Shown: one piece after another, positions 49,948 through 59,498 of the stretch
Numbering within the stretch: the stretch's first letter is position 1
How the letters are laid out: each line of letters opens with the position of its first letter
Assembly: GCF_007197645.1 (NCBI RefSeq)
Contig: NZ_VKGK01000012.1
Coordinates: 62,001-126,000, forward strand
Direction of reading: 5' to 3'
Length of the DNA: 64,000 nt
Source of the DNA: Shewanella hanedai
Lineage (GTDB): Bacteria > Pseudomonadota > Gammaproteobacteria > Enterobacterales > Shewanellaceae
Position numbers and translations under genes: made by a program
The notes under the pieces: model-generated
The model's database searches: none
Told to the model about the DNA's origin: nothing
The model's input: the letters and a program-made list of their open reading frames with translations, nothing else

Positions 49948-50604
49948 TTAAAGGTCTATCTCATGGGTGTAACTCATGACGACTTTATAGTCCTCATCAA
50001 TTTCATCTTCGCTAACCTGACTTAGCATAAAGCTAAACCCACTCTTACTTAGGCTAACGTTGTAGTCTTGATAGTCGAGACCATCATCAAAGTTATAGCT
50101 GCCTACATGTAATCCTAGTTCAATATCACCTAAAACTTCGAAGGTAAGGTTAGCTTCTATGTAAATATCATCACCGAAATCTGAAGACCAGTCAGAATGG
50201 GCTGTGGTGGAAATACCGACAGAGATAAAGTTCCATCCTATAGAACCATAGACCTCACCGAAGTCTATGTCGTCTCCATCCGGATAGCCGTAGTAGACAT
50301 AACCGAAGTCATAGCTAAACTCACCAACTTCATTTGCAAAACCGAGGTATAGGTCTAATTCGGTGGAGGCATCACCACCAAAATCAACGTTTGATGCCCA
50401 AGTGCCGACGTAAATACCGGTATCAGTAGCGTAATCAATACCTGCTGAAACTGCTGGTTTATCATCGGCTTGAGTAACTCCTCGCCAGATATAGTTATTC
50501 GTTACACCTACATTAGCCACTATCCCTTCATCGGCATATGCCGCTGAAGAGTAGTTAAATGCTGCTGATAGCCCTACGGCTAGTACAAGATACTTATTCA
50601 TCAT
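49948..50604 (-). CDS. TorF-family putative porin
   Basis: 218 residues with a signal peptide (MMNKYLVLAVGLSAAF to about AYA at 24). The mature part alternates in short amphipathic beta strands (GVTNNYIWRGVTQADDKPAVS, YVGTWASNVDFGG, ELDLYLGFANEVG) ending in an aromatic/charged strand, the pattern of TorF-type outer-membrane proteins found widely in Shewanella. Substrate unknown. Convergent to the chemoreceptor gene. Confidence 0.85.
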   Translation of the reverse strand: MMNKYLVLAVGLSAAFNYSSAAYADEGIVANVGVTNNYIWRGVTQADDKPAVSAGIDYATDTGIYVGTWASNVDFGGDASTELDLYLGFANEVGEFSYDFGYVYYGYPDGDDIDFGEVYGSIGWNFISVGISTTAHSDWSSDFGDDIYIEANLTFEVLGDIELGLHVGSYNFDDGLDYQDYNVSLSKSGFSFMLSQVSEDEIDEDYKVVMSYTHEIDL

Positions 50605-51023
50605 TATTCCCTATATTATTGTTACTCAGATTATTTGAATGCTGTCTAAAGTCGCTAGTATTCAAATAGCTAGAGCATTTACATTTCAATTTAAGTCTAG
50701 TGCAGATCCTATAAGTTGCAGGGAATGGCTTTTTATAATGTTTTTTGATGGGAATTTGTTGATAAGTCTCTTTAGAGGTGAGTCAGTTTAATTTTAGAGG
50801 TAGGCTAATTAGATTAGTGATGATTTAATCTTTAAATAGTGGATTTTTCGATAGGAAAGCTAGAAACTGTGTGACAGGTTATGCAGCTTGCTTCGTTCAC
50901 CACTGGCATCATCGACACTCTATGTATAGAATGTGGTATTCCAAGATAAATATTTATTTACTGTGTTGACTCTTAATTGGTCAGCATAGGCTGCTTTTGT
51001 TTTAAAGGAGACGAAAGAGTACT
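50605..51023. other. Divergent regulatory region between porin and greA
   Basis: About 420 bases with no gene seen. Contains an inverted repeat ATTTGAAT (50633-50640) / ATTCAAAT (50660-50667) just upstream of the porin start and, at its right end, the greA ribosome binding site AAGGAGACG. Confidence 0.45.
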
Positions 51024-51500
51024 ATGAACAAGGTTCCTATGACGGTTGTTGGTGCAGACCAACTTCGTAAAGAGTTAGATTACTTAAAGTTTGAGAAGCG
51101 CCCTAAAATTGCAGAGGCAATCGGTGAAGCAAGAGAACTTGGCGATCTAAAGGAAAATGCCGAATATCACGCAGCACGCGAAGAGCAAGGTCTATGTGAA
51201 GCTAGAGTGCGTGACATCGAAGGTAAACTGTCAAATGTTCAGATTATCGATGTGACTAAAATGCCAAACACTGGCCGAATTATCTTTGGTACTACAGTGA
51301 CTATCTTGAATATTGATACTGAAGTCGAAGTGACCTATAGAATAGTGGGTGACGACGAGGCTAATATTAAAGACAATCTACTTTCTGTTAGTTCACCAAT
51401 CGCACGAGGTCTAATAGGCAAGAGTGTTGATGATGAAGTGACCATCAAAACTCCAGGTGGTTTGACAGAGTACGAGATTACGGCAGTTCAATATATCTAA
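51024..51500 (+). CDS. greA: Transcription elongation factor GreA
   Basis: 158 residues, normal length. N-terminal coiled coil with the acidic tip [15 protein letters not shown] that reaches into the RNA polymerase channel and triggers cleavage of backtracked RNA, and a C-terminal FKBP-like domain ([23 protein letters not shown]). AAGGAGACG precedes the ATG. Confidence 0.97.
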   Translation: MNKVPMTVVGADQLRKELDYLKFEKRPKIAEAIGEARELGDLKENAEYHAAREEQGLCEARVRDIEGKLSNVQIIDVTKMPNTGRIIFGTTVTILNIDTEVEVTYRIVGDDEANIKDNLLSVSSPIARGLIGKSVDDEVTIKTPGGLTEYEITAVQYI

Positions 51501-51528
51501 TCGATATAGCTGCTTATTTTACCTATTA

Positions 51529-51551
51529 AAACCGCATAATTGCGGTTTTTT
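51529..51551 (+). terminator. Terminator after greA
   Basis: AAACCGCA-TAAT-TGCGGTTTTTT. Confidence 0.9.
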
Positions 51552-51702
51552 GCATAATGACGTACTTACTCCTTTTACAGATTTAGGCTCTATGCCTTGT
51601 GTAGGTGAGCGATATTGTTTTAACCGTACCTCTCTTTATTTCTAAAAACTGTTTGTGTTTATTTGTATCTAGTTTTACTATCACTGAAAATAATGATTAG
51701 GA

Positions 51703-52200
51703 ATGGATTTGTTGGCTTTTCTTCGCATGGGAATAATGTTGCTGTTGGCTTGGGGATTTTTTCTCAATCCTGCATATGCACATATTTCAGAAAGTGTGAG
51801 TGTTGTCGAACATGCCTTGCCTATCTCTGCTCATTGTCAGAGTGATGAATTTACCCCATCACAAGTTAGTTTTTGTGGCGATGATGGTATTGTTTTAGAG
51901 CATAAACCACAGCCAGTTCAAAGTAAGAGTTGGAAAGAAAAACAAGACGATGCAAGTTTTGTCGTTCTTACCTCACCACGTCGACTTGGCTTTACCCATC
52001 ATGATCCCCATCAGTGTCGTCCCAACTACTTACTGGCCTACGAGTTTGTTTCTCCAGACTCTCCTTCGTTCTGCATTGGGTATCGGGAGGACTTTTTACC
52101 TTCACTTGATTGGCGCTTAAGTGCGACTCCTAAGCCATCCAAAATATCTGGCTGGAAGGAATCTAACCTGCTGTACAGCTTCTCACAACAGATCTCCTAA
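51703..52200 (+). CDS. Secreted protein of unknown function upstream of secDF
   Basis: 165 residues, not recognised. An N-terminal signal (MGIMLLLAWGFFLNPAYA) predicts export. Mature part has four cysteines (AHCQSD, SFCGDD, HQCRP, SFCIGY), likely two disulfides, and conserved-looking R-R-L-G-F-T and W-R-L segments. ATG 51703 follows GATTAGGA; ATG 51727 or 51736 may be used. It lies 188 bases before secD on the same strand, so a link with the SecDF pair is possible but unproved. Confidence 0.65.
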   Translation: MDLLAFLRMGIMLLLAWGFFLNPAYAHISESVSVVEHALPISAHCQSDEFTPSQVSFCGDDGIVLEHKPQPVQSKSWKEKQDDASFVVLTSPRRLGFTHHDPHQCRPNYLLAYEFVSPDSPSFCIGYREDFLPSLDWRLSATPKPSKISGWKESNLLYSFSQQIS

Positions 52201-52388
52201 GCTAATTCCTGCATTTTTAGCTAAGTCATATTTCTATGGCTGGCTTAATTTTACCTGCTTGCCGTATGGCGTAGTTGTCCGTCTATGACTGACATCATGT
52301 TCATAGCATAACCACATTTTGAATGGGTTGAGCTCAATGGCTAAGCAGGAGGTTTTTATTAATGGATGCCCTATAGGCAATAATTCTT

Positions 52389-54203
52389 ATGAGAAGAACT
52401 CAGAATAAAAAGCTGTTAAATCATTTTTCAGCTTGGAAATATATCGTCATTATCGTCACCGCTATAGTCATGTTTTTCAGTGCTCTGCCAAGCTTTTATG
52501 GTGAAGATGCAGCTGTTCAAATTGGTGATAAAGCCGGGCTAGCCCTCCCTGCAGTGACATTACATCAAAACTTGACCGAGGCAGGCTTTGATGTAAAACG
52601 AATTGACCAAAATCAAGGCGAAACACTTGTGGTACTTGACTCTCAGAGTCAACAAGCACAAGCCAAGCAATTCCTCACATCCTATGTACTAGCCCCTGAT
52701 GAGTTAACTTTAGCGCTTGCGCCCGCTGCGCCAAACTGGTTGTTATCTCTTGGTGTTAGTCCAATCAAACTGGGCCTTGATCTTCGTGGCGGAGTGCAGT
52801 TTTTACTGGATGTTGATCTTGAGCCAGTTTACAGAATGCAAGCAGAATCTTTGGTTGACTCAATACGTCAATACTCCAGAGAGAACAAGTTGATGGGGAC
52901 TAAAGTGCGCGTGGTTGGTGGAGTAAACGTCTCCATGACGGTGACGAATTCTGCCAACATTGCCAAGTTAAAATCACTGCTTTCTAGCCAATATTCTGCT
53001 TGGAAACTTGAGAGTAAAGGTGATGCCGCATTTGTCATTTCATTGAAAGAAGAGGAGAAAATACTACTTCGAGATTTGACGGTGAAACAGAACTTACAAA
53101 TTATGCGTAGTCGTATTGAGCAACTTGGGATCTCTGAGGCGCTTGTTCAGCGTCAAGGTGAGCATCGAATTCGCATCGAATTACCAGGCGTGCAAGATCC
53201 TGCTGCAGCTAAGAGTGTCATAGGTGCTACCGCGAGCTTGGCGTTTTATGCCGTTATGGAACCCGGTTCGGTTAATGCGAAAGTACTGAAAGATAAAGCG
53301 AACTCTTCTGTATATGTAGAGCGTAGAGCGGTGCTTGGTGGTGAACATATTGTTGATGCTAGAGCGGGAGTCGGCGAGATGGGCGGAGCTGAAGTGAATA
53401 TCACTTTAGATGCGACGGGTGCCAGCATGATGTCAGATTTCACCAGGGATAAAATAGGTGAACCGATGGCGACATCGTATAGCGAATACTCTCGTGATGT
53501 TGATGGAAAGGTTCGTCAAACAACTGAGATTATCAGTGTTGCGACCATTCAGGCTCAATTGGGTAAACGTTTCGTCATCACTGGCTCTGGGAATTATGAA
53601 GAGGCGCAGCAATTGGCCTTGTTACTGAGAGCTGGCTCAATGACGGCACCAGTGACGATTGTCGAAGAACGCACCATAGGCCCGAGTTTAGGTGCTGAAA
53701 ATATTACTAATGGCTTTGCGGCGTTAGCGTTAGGCATGGCGATGACATTATTGTTTATGGCGCTATGGTATCGTCGCCTAGGTTGGATTGCCAATGTGGC
53801 TTTGCTGTTGAATATGGTGATTTTGTTTGGCTTGATAGCGCTTATTCCGGGCGCAGTTTTGACCTTACCGGGTATTGCGGGCTTAGTGTTAACGGTGGGA
53901 ATGGCGGTTGATACTAATGTGCTTATTTTTGAGCGCATTCGGGATAATTTACGAGAGGGAAGGGACTTCGCACATGCGATAGATAAAGGTTTTAACAGTG
54001 CATTTTCGACTATTTTAGATGCGAACCTGACGACGATGATCACTGCCGTGGTGCTCTATTCAATCGGTAATGGTCCTATTCAAGGTTTTGCTTTGACCTT
54101 AGGTTTAGGACTGCTAACCAGTATGTTCACCGGTATTTTTGTATCTAGAGCATTAACAAATTTGGCCTATGGTCGTAATTTTAGCCGTGATTTGAAGGTG
54201 TAA
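52389..54203 (+). CDS. secD: Protein translocase subunit SecD
   Basis: 604 residues. Membrane helix at about 16-35, large periplasmic region beginning with the D1 motif LGLDLRGGVQFLLDVD, P1 head domain, then a five-helix RND-type membrane domain with GPSLGAENITNGFAALALG, GLVLTVGMAVDTNVLIFERIRD. Uses the ion gradient to pull secreted proteins out of the Sec channel. There is no yajC in front, unlike the usual queA-tgt-yajC-secDF cluster, so it may be a second copy. It is one base from secF. Confidence 0.93.
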   Translation: MRRTQNKKLLNHFSAWKYIVIIVTAIVMFFSALPSFYGEDAAVQIGDKAGLALPAVTLHQNLTEAGFDVKRIDQNQGETLVVLDSQSQQAQAKQFLTSYVLAPDELTLALAPAAPNWLLSLGVSPIKLGLDLRGGVQFLLDVDLEPVYRMQAESLVDSIRQYSRENKLMGTKVRVVGGVNVSMTVTNSANIAKLKSLLSSQYSAWKLESKGDAAFVISLKEEEKILLRDLTVKQNLQIMRSRIEQLGISEALVQRQGEHRIRIELPGVQDPAAAKSVIGATASLAFYAVMEPGSVNAKVLKDKANSSVYVERRAVLGGEHIVDARAGVGEMGGAEVNITLDATGASMMSDFTRDKIGEPMATSYSEYSRDVDGKVRQTTEIISVATIQAQLGKRFVITGSGNYEEAQQLALLLRAGSMTAPVTIVEERTIGPSLGAENITNGFAALALGMAMTLLFMALWYRRLGWIANVALLLNMVILFGLIALIPGAVLTLPGIAGLVLTVGMAVDTNVLIFERIRDNLREGRDFAHAIDKGFNSAFSTILDANLTTMITAVVLYSIGNGPIQGFALTLGLGLLTSMFTGIFVSRALTNLAYGRNFSRDLKV

Positions 54204-54204
54204 T

Positions 54205-55149
54205 ATGAACTCAACTAATTCGAATAAAACAATAGAGACCTTGACCAAAGCTATGCCACTCACCAAGTTGAGATACTTTACCAGTGTGCTCTCCGTTATC
54301 TTAATGATCTCATCACTTGCAGTGATCTCTGTAAAAGGGTTTAACTGGGGATTAGATTTCACAGGAGGTGTTGTCACTGAAGTACGACTTGACAGCTTAG
54401 TGACAAGTCATGAGATACAGACGTTGTTGAGCGGAACATCTGAACAGGACGTGAGTGTCATTTCTGCTAACGAACCTGGTCGCTGGGTATTGCGTTATAG
54501 CTTGCCAGCCAGTGACGAGAATGTTGGCAACAATGCCATTGATATTGCTGCAGTGCTGCTACCGTTAGACAGTAATATCGAAGTCCTCAATAGCAGTATT
54601 GTCGGACCTCAAGTAGGGCTAGAGTTAGCAGAGCAAGGAGGCTTAGCGTTACTGGTATCAGTCTTGTGTATCATGGCTTACTTGAGTTACCGTTTTGAGT
54701 GGCGCTTAGCGAGTGGCTCTCTGTTAGCTTTGTTGCATGATGTGTTGCTGGTGCTGGCATTTTTCTCCTTGACGCAGATGGAGTTTAATTTGACTGTTCT
54801 CGCTGCAGTAATGGCCGTCCTCGGTTACTCACTGAATGACTCGATTGTGATTGCCGACAGAATACGGGAGTTGCTTACCATCAAAACGAATTGGACCACG
54901 ACGCAAGTTAATGATGAGGCTGTGCGTGCAACCTTTGCGCGAACGATGGTGACCAGTGGTACCACTTTACTCACGATCAGTGCATTGTGGTTTATGGGAG
55001 GGCCACCGCTTGAGAGCTTCTCGATAGCCATGTTTATCGGCATAATTACTGGAACCTGGTCTTCAATTTCGATAGGAACCTGCTTACCTGAGTTATTGGG
55101 CTTGAACTCAGAGCATTATAAATTGGTACCGATTGACGATACGCCATAA
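54205..55149 (+). CDS. secF: Protein translocase subunit SecF
   Basis: 314 residues. Helix at about 27-47, D1-like motif FNWGLDFTGGVVTEVRLD, then an RND membrane domain with VLGYSLNDSIVIADRIREL and TSGTTLLTISALWFMGG. Partner of SecD. Begins one base after the secD stop, so coupled. Confidence 0.94.
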   Translation: MNSTNSNKTIETLTKAMPLTKLRYFTSVLSVILMISSLAVISVKGFNWGLDFTGGVVTEVRLDSLVTSHEIQTLLSGTSEQDVSVISANEPGRWVLRYSLPASDENVGNNAIDIAAVLLPLDSNIEVLNSSIVGPQVGLELAEQGGLALLVSVLCIMAYLSYRFEWRLASGSLLALLHDVLLVLAFFSLTQMEFNLTVLAAVMAVLGYSLNDSIVIADRIRELLTIKTNWTTTQVNDEAVRATFARTMVTSGTTLLTISALWFMGGPPLESFSIAMFIGIITGTWSSISIGTCLPELLGLNSEHYKLVPIDDTP

Positions 55150-55150
55150 A

Positions 55151-55186
55151 AAAACGGAGCCACTGAAAATTCAGTGGCTCCGTTTT
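55151..55186. terminator. Bidirectional terminator between secF and yhbY
   Basis: AAAACGGAGCCACTGA-AAAT-TCAGTGGCTCCGTTTT, a perfect 16-bp stem between convergent genes. Confidence 0.95.
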
Positions 55187-55257
55187 ATTTTATACCGATA
55201 GGTATTAAACATTAGGCGCTATGGAAGGTTAGAGCACCTAATGTTTATCAAAAAAGA

Positions 55258-55557
55258 TTACTTTGCTTTTGGAACAGCAATTTTCATCTCTTCAGATTGA
55301 CGGAATAGTACAAGGACGTGACCGATTTGCTGTATTTTTACAGCTTGAGTTTCACGTACAATGGCATCAACGACTGCATTTTTTAACTCTCTGTCACCAG
55401 AGGCTATTTTCACTTTGATCAGTTCATGATAAGCGAGTGCATTATCTATTTCCGCCAGTACACCTTCAGTCAAGCCATTGGAACCAAGCATCACTACAGG
55501 CTTCAAATCATGCGCTAAGCCTTTTAAGTGCTGTTTTTGTTTGGTTGTTAAGTTCAT
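55258..55557 (-). CDS. yhbY: CRM-domain RNA-binding protein YhbY
   Basis: 99 residues, close to E. coli YhbY throughout: starts MNLTTKQKQHLKGLAHDLKP, loop motif LGSNGLTEGVLAEID. A single CRM (KH-like) domain that associates with the pre-50S ribosomal particle. Start 55557 is set by homology; an in-frame upstream start at 55566 adds three residues. Divergent from rlmE, as in many gammaproteobacteria. Confidence 0.96.
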   Translation of the reverse strand: MNLTTKQKQHLKGLAHDLKPVVMLGSNGLTEGVLAEIDNALAYHELIKVKIASGDRELKNAVVDAIVRETQAVKIQQIGHVLVLFRQSEEMKIAVPKAK

Positions 55558-55648
55558 TTCTACCAACTTTATGCTGAGTTACTGTTGAAAAACGGCTATT
55601 CTACCCTTATATACCCATTATGTAACTCTCATTTGTTGCGGATTTTAA

Positions 55649-56278
55649 ATGTCAGGAAAAAAACGAACGGCGAGTTCCTCCCGTTGGATGCAGGAACATT
55701 TTGATGATCACTATGTCAAACTAGCTCAAAAGCGTGGATTTCGTTCACGTGCCGCGTTTAAAATAGAGGAGATCCAGGAGAAAGATAAATTAATTCGTCC
55801 CGGAATGACTGTAGTAGATTTAGGGGCCGCTCCAGGTGGTTGGTCACAAGTGGCAGTTAAATTAGCGGGAGATGATGGTAAAGTTATCGCATGCGATATT
55901 TTGCCAATGGATCCCATCGTCGGTGTAGATTTTCTTCAAGGAGATTTTAGAGAGGAAAAAGTTCTCGATGCTTTATTAACTCGTGTAGGTGATGCCAAGG
56001 TCGATGTTGTTTTATCTGACATGGCGCCTAATATGAGTGGTACTGGTGGTGTAGATCAACCTCGCGCTATGTATTTAGTTGAGTTAGCATTAGATATGTG
56101 TCATCAAGTGTTGGCACCTAATGGTTGCTTTGCTGTCAAAGTCTTTCAGGGGGAGGGCTTTGAAGAGTATATGAAAGCGGTAAAAGAGGCGTTTAAAACC
56201 GTTAAAACACGTAAGCCAGACTCTTCGCGAGCTCGTTCGCGTGAAGTCTATCTTGTGGCGACAGGGTACAAGTTGTAG
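55649..56278 (+). CDS. rlmE: 23S rRNA (uridine-2'-O-)-methyltransferase RlmE
   Basis: 209 residues; methylates the 2'-O of U2552 in 23S rRNA. SAM-binding [15 protein letters not shown], catalytic Lys/Asp/Lys set including [14 protein letters not shown] and [14 protein letters not shown]. Ends [10 protein letters not shown]. The last codons and stop are part of the first unit of a 46-bp tandem repeat. Next gene is ftsH, the classical partner. Confidence 0.97.
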   Translation: MSGKKRTASSSRWMQEHFDDHYVKLAQKRGFRSRAAFKIEEIQEKDKLIRPGMTVVDLGAAPGGWSQVAVKLAGDDGKVIACDILPMDPIVGVDFLQGDFREEKVLDALLTRVGDAKVDVVLSDMAPNMSGTGGVDQPRAMYLVELALDMCHQVLAPNGCFAVKVFQGEGFEEYMKAVKEAFKTVKTRKPDSSRARSREVYLVATGYKL

Positions 56279-56446
56279 TACTCTAGCCTCAATAATCGCA
56301 AGACTGTGTTAACGTGCAAATTATTGTGCATTAACATAGATAATCGCAAGACTGATAGGGTATACAAGTTGTACTTTTAATGTCAGTAACCGCAAGGCTG
56401 ATTGGGTACGAGTTGTCGTATTCTATGGTCAATAATCGCAAGACTG
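56261..56446. repeat. Four tandem 46-48 bp repeats starting in the 3' end of rlmE
   Basis: Units 56261-56306 (46), 56307-56354 (48, diverged at its start), 56355-56400 (46) and 56401-56446 (46). Each ends in a variant of TAATCGCAAGACTG; units 1, 3 and 4 also share GGGTAnnAGTTGT. Unit 1 encodes the end of RlmE (GYKL-stop), so the others look like degenerate copies of the gene end. They fill the rlmE-ftsH gap. Confidence 0.85.
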
Positions 56447-56463
56447 CATGAGGTCTAGTAATT

Positions 56464-58434
56464 TTGAGTGATATGGCAAAAAATTTAATTCTCTGGGTAG
56501 TCATCGCCGTTGTGCTGATGTCTGTTTTTCAGGGCTATTCCCCCTCTTCTTCCAGTGCGTCGAAGATGGATTATTCCGCTTTTCTAGATGATGTCCGTAC
56601 TGGACAGGTTAATACCGTCGAGATAAAAAGCGATCAGCGTACAATTGAAGGTACTCTGCGTACAGGGGAAAAGTTCACGACTATAATGCCTCTTTTTGAT
56701 AGAGATCTCATTAATGATCTCGATCGTAAAGGGATTACCATGAAAGGGCAGGAAGCTGAAGAATCAGGGTTTTTAACTCAGATCTTTATCTCTTGGTTCC
56801 CAATGTTGCTGCTTATCGGTGTGTGGATTTTCTTCATGCGTCAGATGCAAGGCGGCGGTGGTAAGGGCGCGATGTCTTTTGGTAAGAGTAAAGCCAAATT
56901 GATGAGCGAAGATCAGATTAAGACGACTTTTAGTGATGTTGCGGGTTGTGACGAAGCTAAAGAAGACGTTAAAGAGCTGGTCGATTACCTTAAAGAACCG
57001 ACTCGATTCCAAAAGCTAGGCGGGCGAATTCCTACAGGTATTTTGCTTGTTGGTCCTCCTGGAACAGGTAAGACGTTGCTTGCTAAGGCGATTGCTGGCG
57101 AAGCTAAGGTGCCTTTCTTTACTATTTCGGGTTCAGATTTCGTTGAAATGTTTGTTGGTGTTGGTGCATCTCGTGTGCGTGACATGTTTGAGCAAGCTAA
57201 GAAGTCAGCGCCTTGTATCATCTTTATCGATGAGATCGATGCCGTAGGTCGCCAACGTGGCGCGGGTGTTGGTGGTGGACACGATGAGCGTGAGCAGACA
57301 TTGAACCAGATGTTGGTTGAGATGGATGGCTTTGAAGGTAACGAAGGCGTGATCGTGATTGCCGCAACTAACCGTCCAGATGTGTTAGATGCTGCATTGC
57401 TTCGTCCAGGCCGTTTTGACCGCCAAGTGGTGGTAGGTCTTCCGGATGTTCGTGGTCGTGAGCAGATCTTAAAAGTGCACATGCGTAAAGTGCCTTTAGC
57501 TGATGATGTTAAAGCGAGTGTTATTGCTCGTGGTACACCAGGGTTTTCTGGTGCGGATTTGGCAAACCTTGTCAACGAAGCTGCGCTGTTTGCTGCTCGT
57601 GGTAATCGCCGTATCGTTGGTATGGAAGAGTTTGAAAGTGCTAAAGATAAGATCATGATGGGTGCAGAGCGCCGTACCATGGTGATGTCTGAAGAAGAGA
57701 AAGAGATGACGGCTTACCATGAAGCTGGTCATGCTATCGTAGGTTGCTTAGTACCTGAGCACGATCCTGTGCATAAGGTGACTATCATTCCTCGTGGTCG
57801 TGCTCTGGGTGTAACCTTCTTTTTACCAGAAGCTGATGCAATAAGTCAGAGTCGTCGTAAGTTGGAGAGTCAAATCTCAGTGGCTTATGGTGGACGATTA
57901 GCGGAAGAGATTATTTATGGTAGTGAGAGAGTATCAACCGGTGCTTCTCAAGACATTAAATATGCGACTTCAATTGCACGTAACATGGTTACTCAGTGGG
58001 GTTTCTCTGAGAAGTTAGGACCTGTTCTTTACGCCGAAGATGAAAACGAAGTTTTCTTAGGGCGTAGCATGGGCAAGTCACAGCATATGTCAGACGAAAC
58101 AGCCAGTATCATTGATTATGAGGTTAAAACTCTTATCGATAATAACTATCAACGTGCGCAGACATACTTGCAGGACAACATGGATATTCTCCATGCCATG
58201 AAAGATGCTTTGATGAAGTATGAAACTATCGATTCAAATCAAATCGCAGATTTGATGGACCGTAAAGAAGTTCGTGCTCCAGTTGATTGGAACATGGACG
58301 ATAATAGTTCAAGCAATGATAAGGGCGGCAAATCAGCAACATCTGAAGATACCGCTGAAGATGAAGTGCAAACTGAGCCTGAACAAGCGAAAGCCACTGA
58401 CGTCAATGAAATTGACGAATCTACAGCGAAGTAA
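56464..58434 (+). CDS. ftsH: ATP-dependent zinc metalloprotease FtsH
   Basis: 656 residues. Two N-terminal membrane helices (about 7-23 and 108-127) around a periplasmic domain, AAA+ domain with Walker A GPPGTGKT near 197, Walker B IIFIDEID and [20 protein letters not shown], then zinc site HEAGH near 420. Membrane protease that degrades misfolded membrane proteins and regulators such as sigma-32 and LpxC. TTG 56464 is preferred: GAGG at 56450-56453 fits it, and [11 protein letters not shown] matches the E. coli N-terminus; ATG 56473 is the alternative. Confidence 0.97.
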   Translation: MSDMAKNLILWVVIAVVLMSVFQGYSPSSSSASKMDYSAFLDDVRTGQVNTVEIKSDQRTIEGTLRTGEKFTTIMPLFDRDLINDLDRKGITMKGQEAEESGFLTQIFISWFPMLLLIGVWIFFMRQMQGGGGKGAMSFGKSKAKLMSEDQIKTTFSDVAGCDEAKEDVKELVDYLKEPTRFQKLGGRIPTGILLVGPPGTGKTLLAKAIAGEAKVPFFTISGSDFVEMFVGVGASRVRDMFEQAKKSAPCIIFIDEIDAVGRQRGAGVGGGHDEREQTLNQMLVEMDGFEGNEGVIVIAATNRPDVLDAALLRPGRFDRQVVVGLPDVRGREQILKVHMRKVPLADDVKASVIARGTPGFSGADLANLVNEAALFAARGNRRIVGMEEFESAKDKIMMGAERRTMVMSEEEKEMTAYHEAGHAIVGCLVPEHDPVHKVTIIPRGRALGVTFFLPEADAISQSRRKLESQISVAYGGRLAEEIIYGSERVSTGASQDIKYATSIARNMVTQWGFSEKLGPVLYAEDENEVFLGRSMGKSQHMSDETASIIDYEVKTLIDNNYQRAQTYLQDNMDILHAMKDALMKYETIDSNQIADLMDRKEVRAPVDWNMDDNSSSNDKGGKSATSEDTAEDEVQTEPEQAKATDVNEIDESTAK

Positions 58435-58454
58435 TTAGCTTTTGCTTAATTGAA

Positions 58455-58481
58455 GAAAACCCCGTTATGGGGTTTTCTTGT
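58455..58481 (+). terminator. Terminator after ftsH
   Basis: GAAAACCCC-GTTAT-GGGGTTTTC followed by TTG; the T run is partly within the stem. Confidence 0.7.
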
Positions 58482-58513
58482 TTCCGGCTTAGTCCCTTTA
58501 TTCTGGAGTGTTG

Positions 58514-59353
58514 GTGTTTAAACTAAAAAGTGGTAATAAATCCTTAGATCTTGAAAGCCCTATTGTGATGGGGATCCTTAATGTCACCCCTGACTCATTT
58601 TCCGATGGTGGACAGTTTTCTAGTTTCAAGTTGGCATGTAACCATGCTGATGAGATGGTCGCTCAAGGTGCCAAATGCATTGATATTGGTGGTGAGTCAA
58701 CAAGACCTGGTGCTGCAGAGGTCACCTTAGAGGAGGAGCTTAGCCGAGTTATTCCTTTGGTTGAGTATGTGGCTAAACATCACGATGTCTGGATCTCTGT
58801 TGATACCAGTAAAGCTGCCGTGATGGAAGCTGCAGTTAAAGCTGGGGCTCACCTCATCAATGACGTACGTGCACTACAAGAGTGCGGGGCGCTTGAGGCC
58901 GCTGCAAGGTTACAGGTACCTGTGTGCCTTATGCATATGCAAGGGCAACCAAGAACCATGCAAGCTTTACCTGAATATGTGGATGTTGTTGACGATATCA
59001 AAGCCTTTTTTGAGTTGCGCGTTCAAGCATGTATAGATGCTGGCATTAAGCGTGAGAATATCATTTTAGACCCAGGTTTTGGTTTTGGTAAAACGCTATC
59101 TCACAATTATGAATTACTTAACCGCTTAAGCGAGTTTAAGGTGCTAGGCTTACCTATGCTAATTGGCTTGTCTCGTAAGAGCATGATGGGGAATCTGCTT
59201 AATCGTGATGTTTCAGAACGTTTAGCGGGAAGTTTGGCGGGAGTGTTATTAGCTGCGCAAGGCGGGGGACATATCTTTAGAGTGCACGATGTTCCTCAGA
59301 CCTTAGATGTATTAAAGGTGATGAAGGCGACAGTTCATTATGAGCATGTTTAA
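58514..59353 (+). CDS. folP: Dihydropteroate synthase
   Basis: 279 residues; joins p-aminobenzoate to dihydropterin pyrophosphate in folate synthesis, the sulfonamide target. Signatures PIVMGILNVTPDSFSDGG and KCIDIGGESTRPGA, and the C-terminal GLSRKSMMGNLL. GTG 58514 is preferred because GGAG at 58505-58508 is six bases upstream; GTG 58508 or TTG 58511 are possible. Confidence 0.95.
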   Translation: MFKLKSGNKSLDLESPIVMGILNVTPDSFSDGGQFSSFKLACNHADEMVAQGAKCIDIGGESTRPGAAEVTLEEELSRVIPLVEYVAKHHDVWISVDTSKAAVMEAAVKAGAHLINDVRALQECGALEAAARLQVPVCLMHMQGQPRTMQALPEYVDVVDDIKAFFELRVQACIDAGIKRENIILDPGFGFGKTLSHNYELLNRLSEFKVLGLPMLIGLSRKSMMGNLLNRDVSERLAGSLAGVLLAAQGGGHIFRVHDVPQTLDVLKVMKATVHYEHV

Positions 59354-59498
59354 TGGTCGTGTCGCACCTATTTTTTTTAGAAACAAAATAATAACATTTA
59401 GTCCTGTTCAGCGTAGGTTAGGTTACGAACAGTAGACTGATGGCGTTTTTTATCTTTATTTCTTTGTTTACCAAAGGAATAAAATTGGGGTTATGACT

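Noticed and set aside
56985..57680. 231-codon minus-strand ORF opposite ftsH
   Set aside because: Shadow of the strongly conserved ftsH reading frame; Ser/Pro/Arg-rich chance translation with no domain. The same applies to long antisense frames opposite dctM, nqrB, secD, dnaK and the chemoreceptor.
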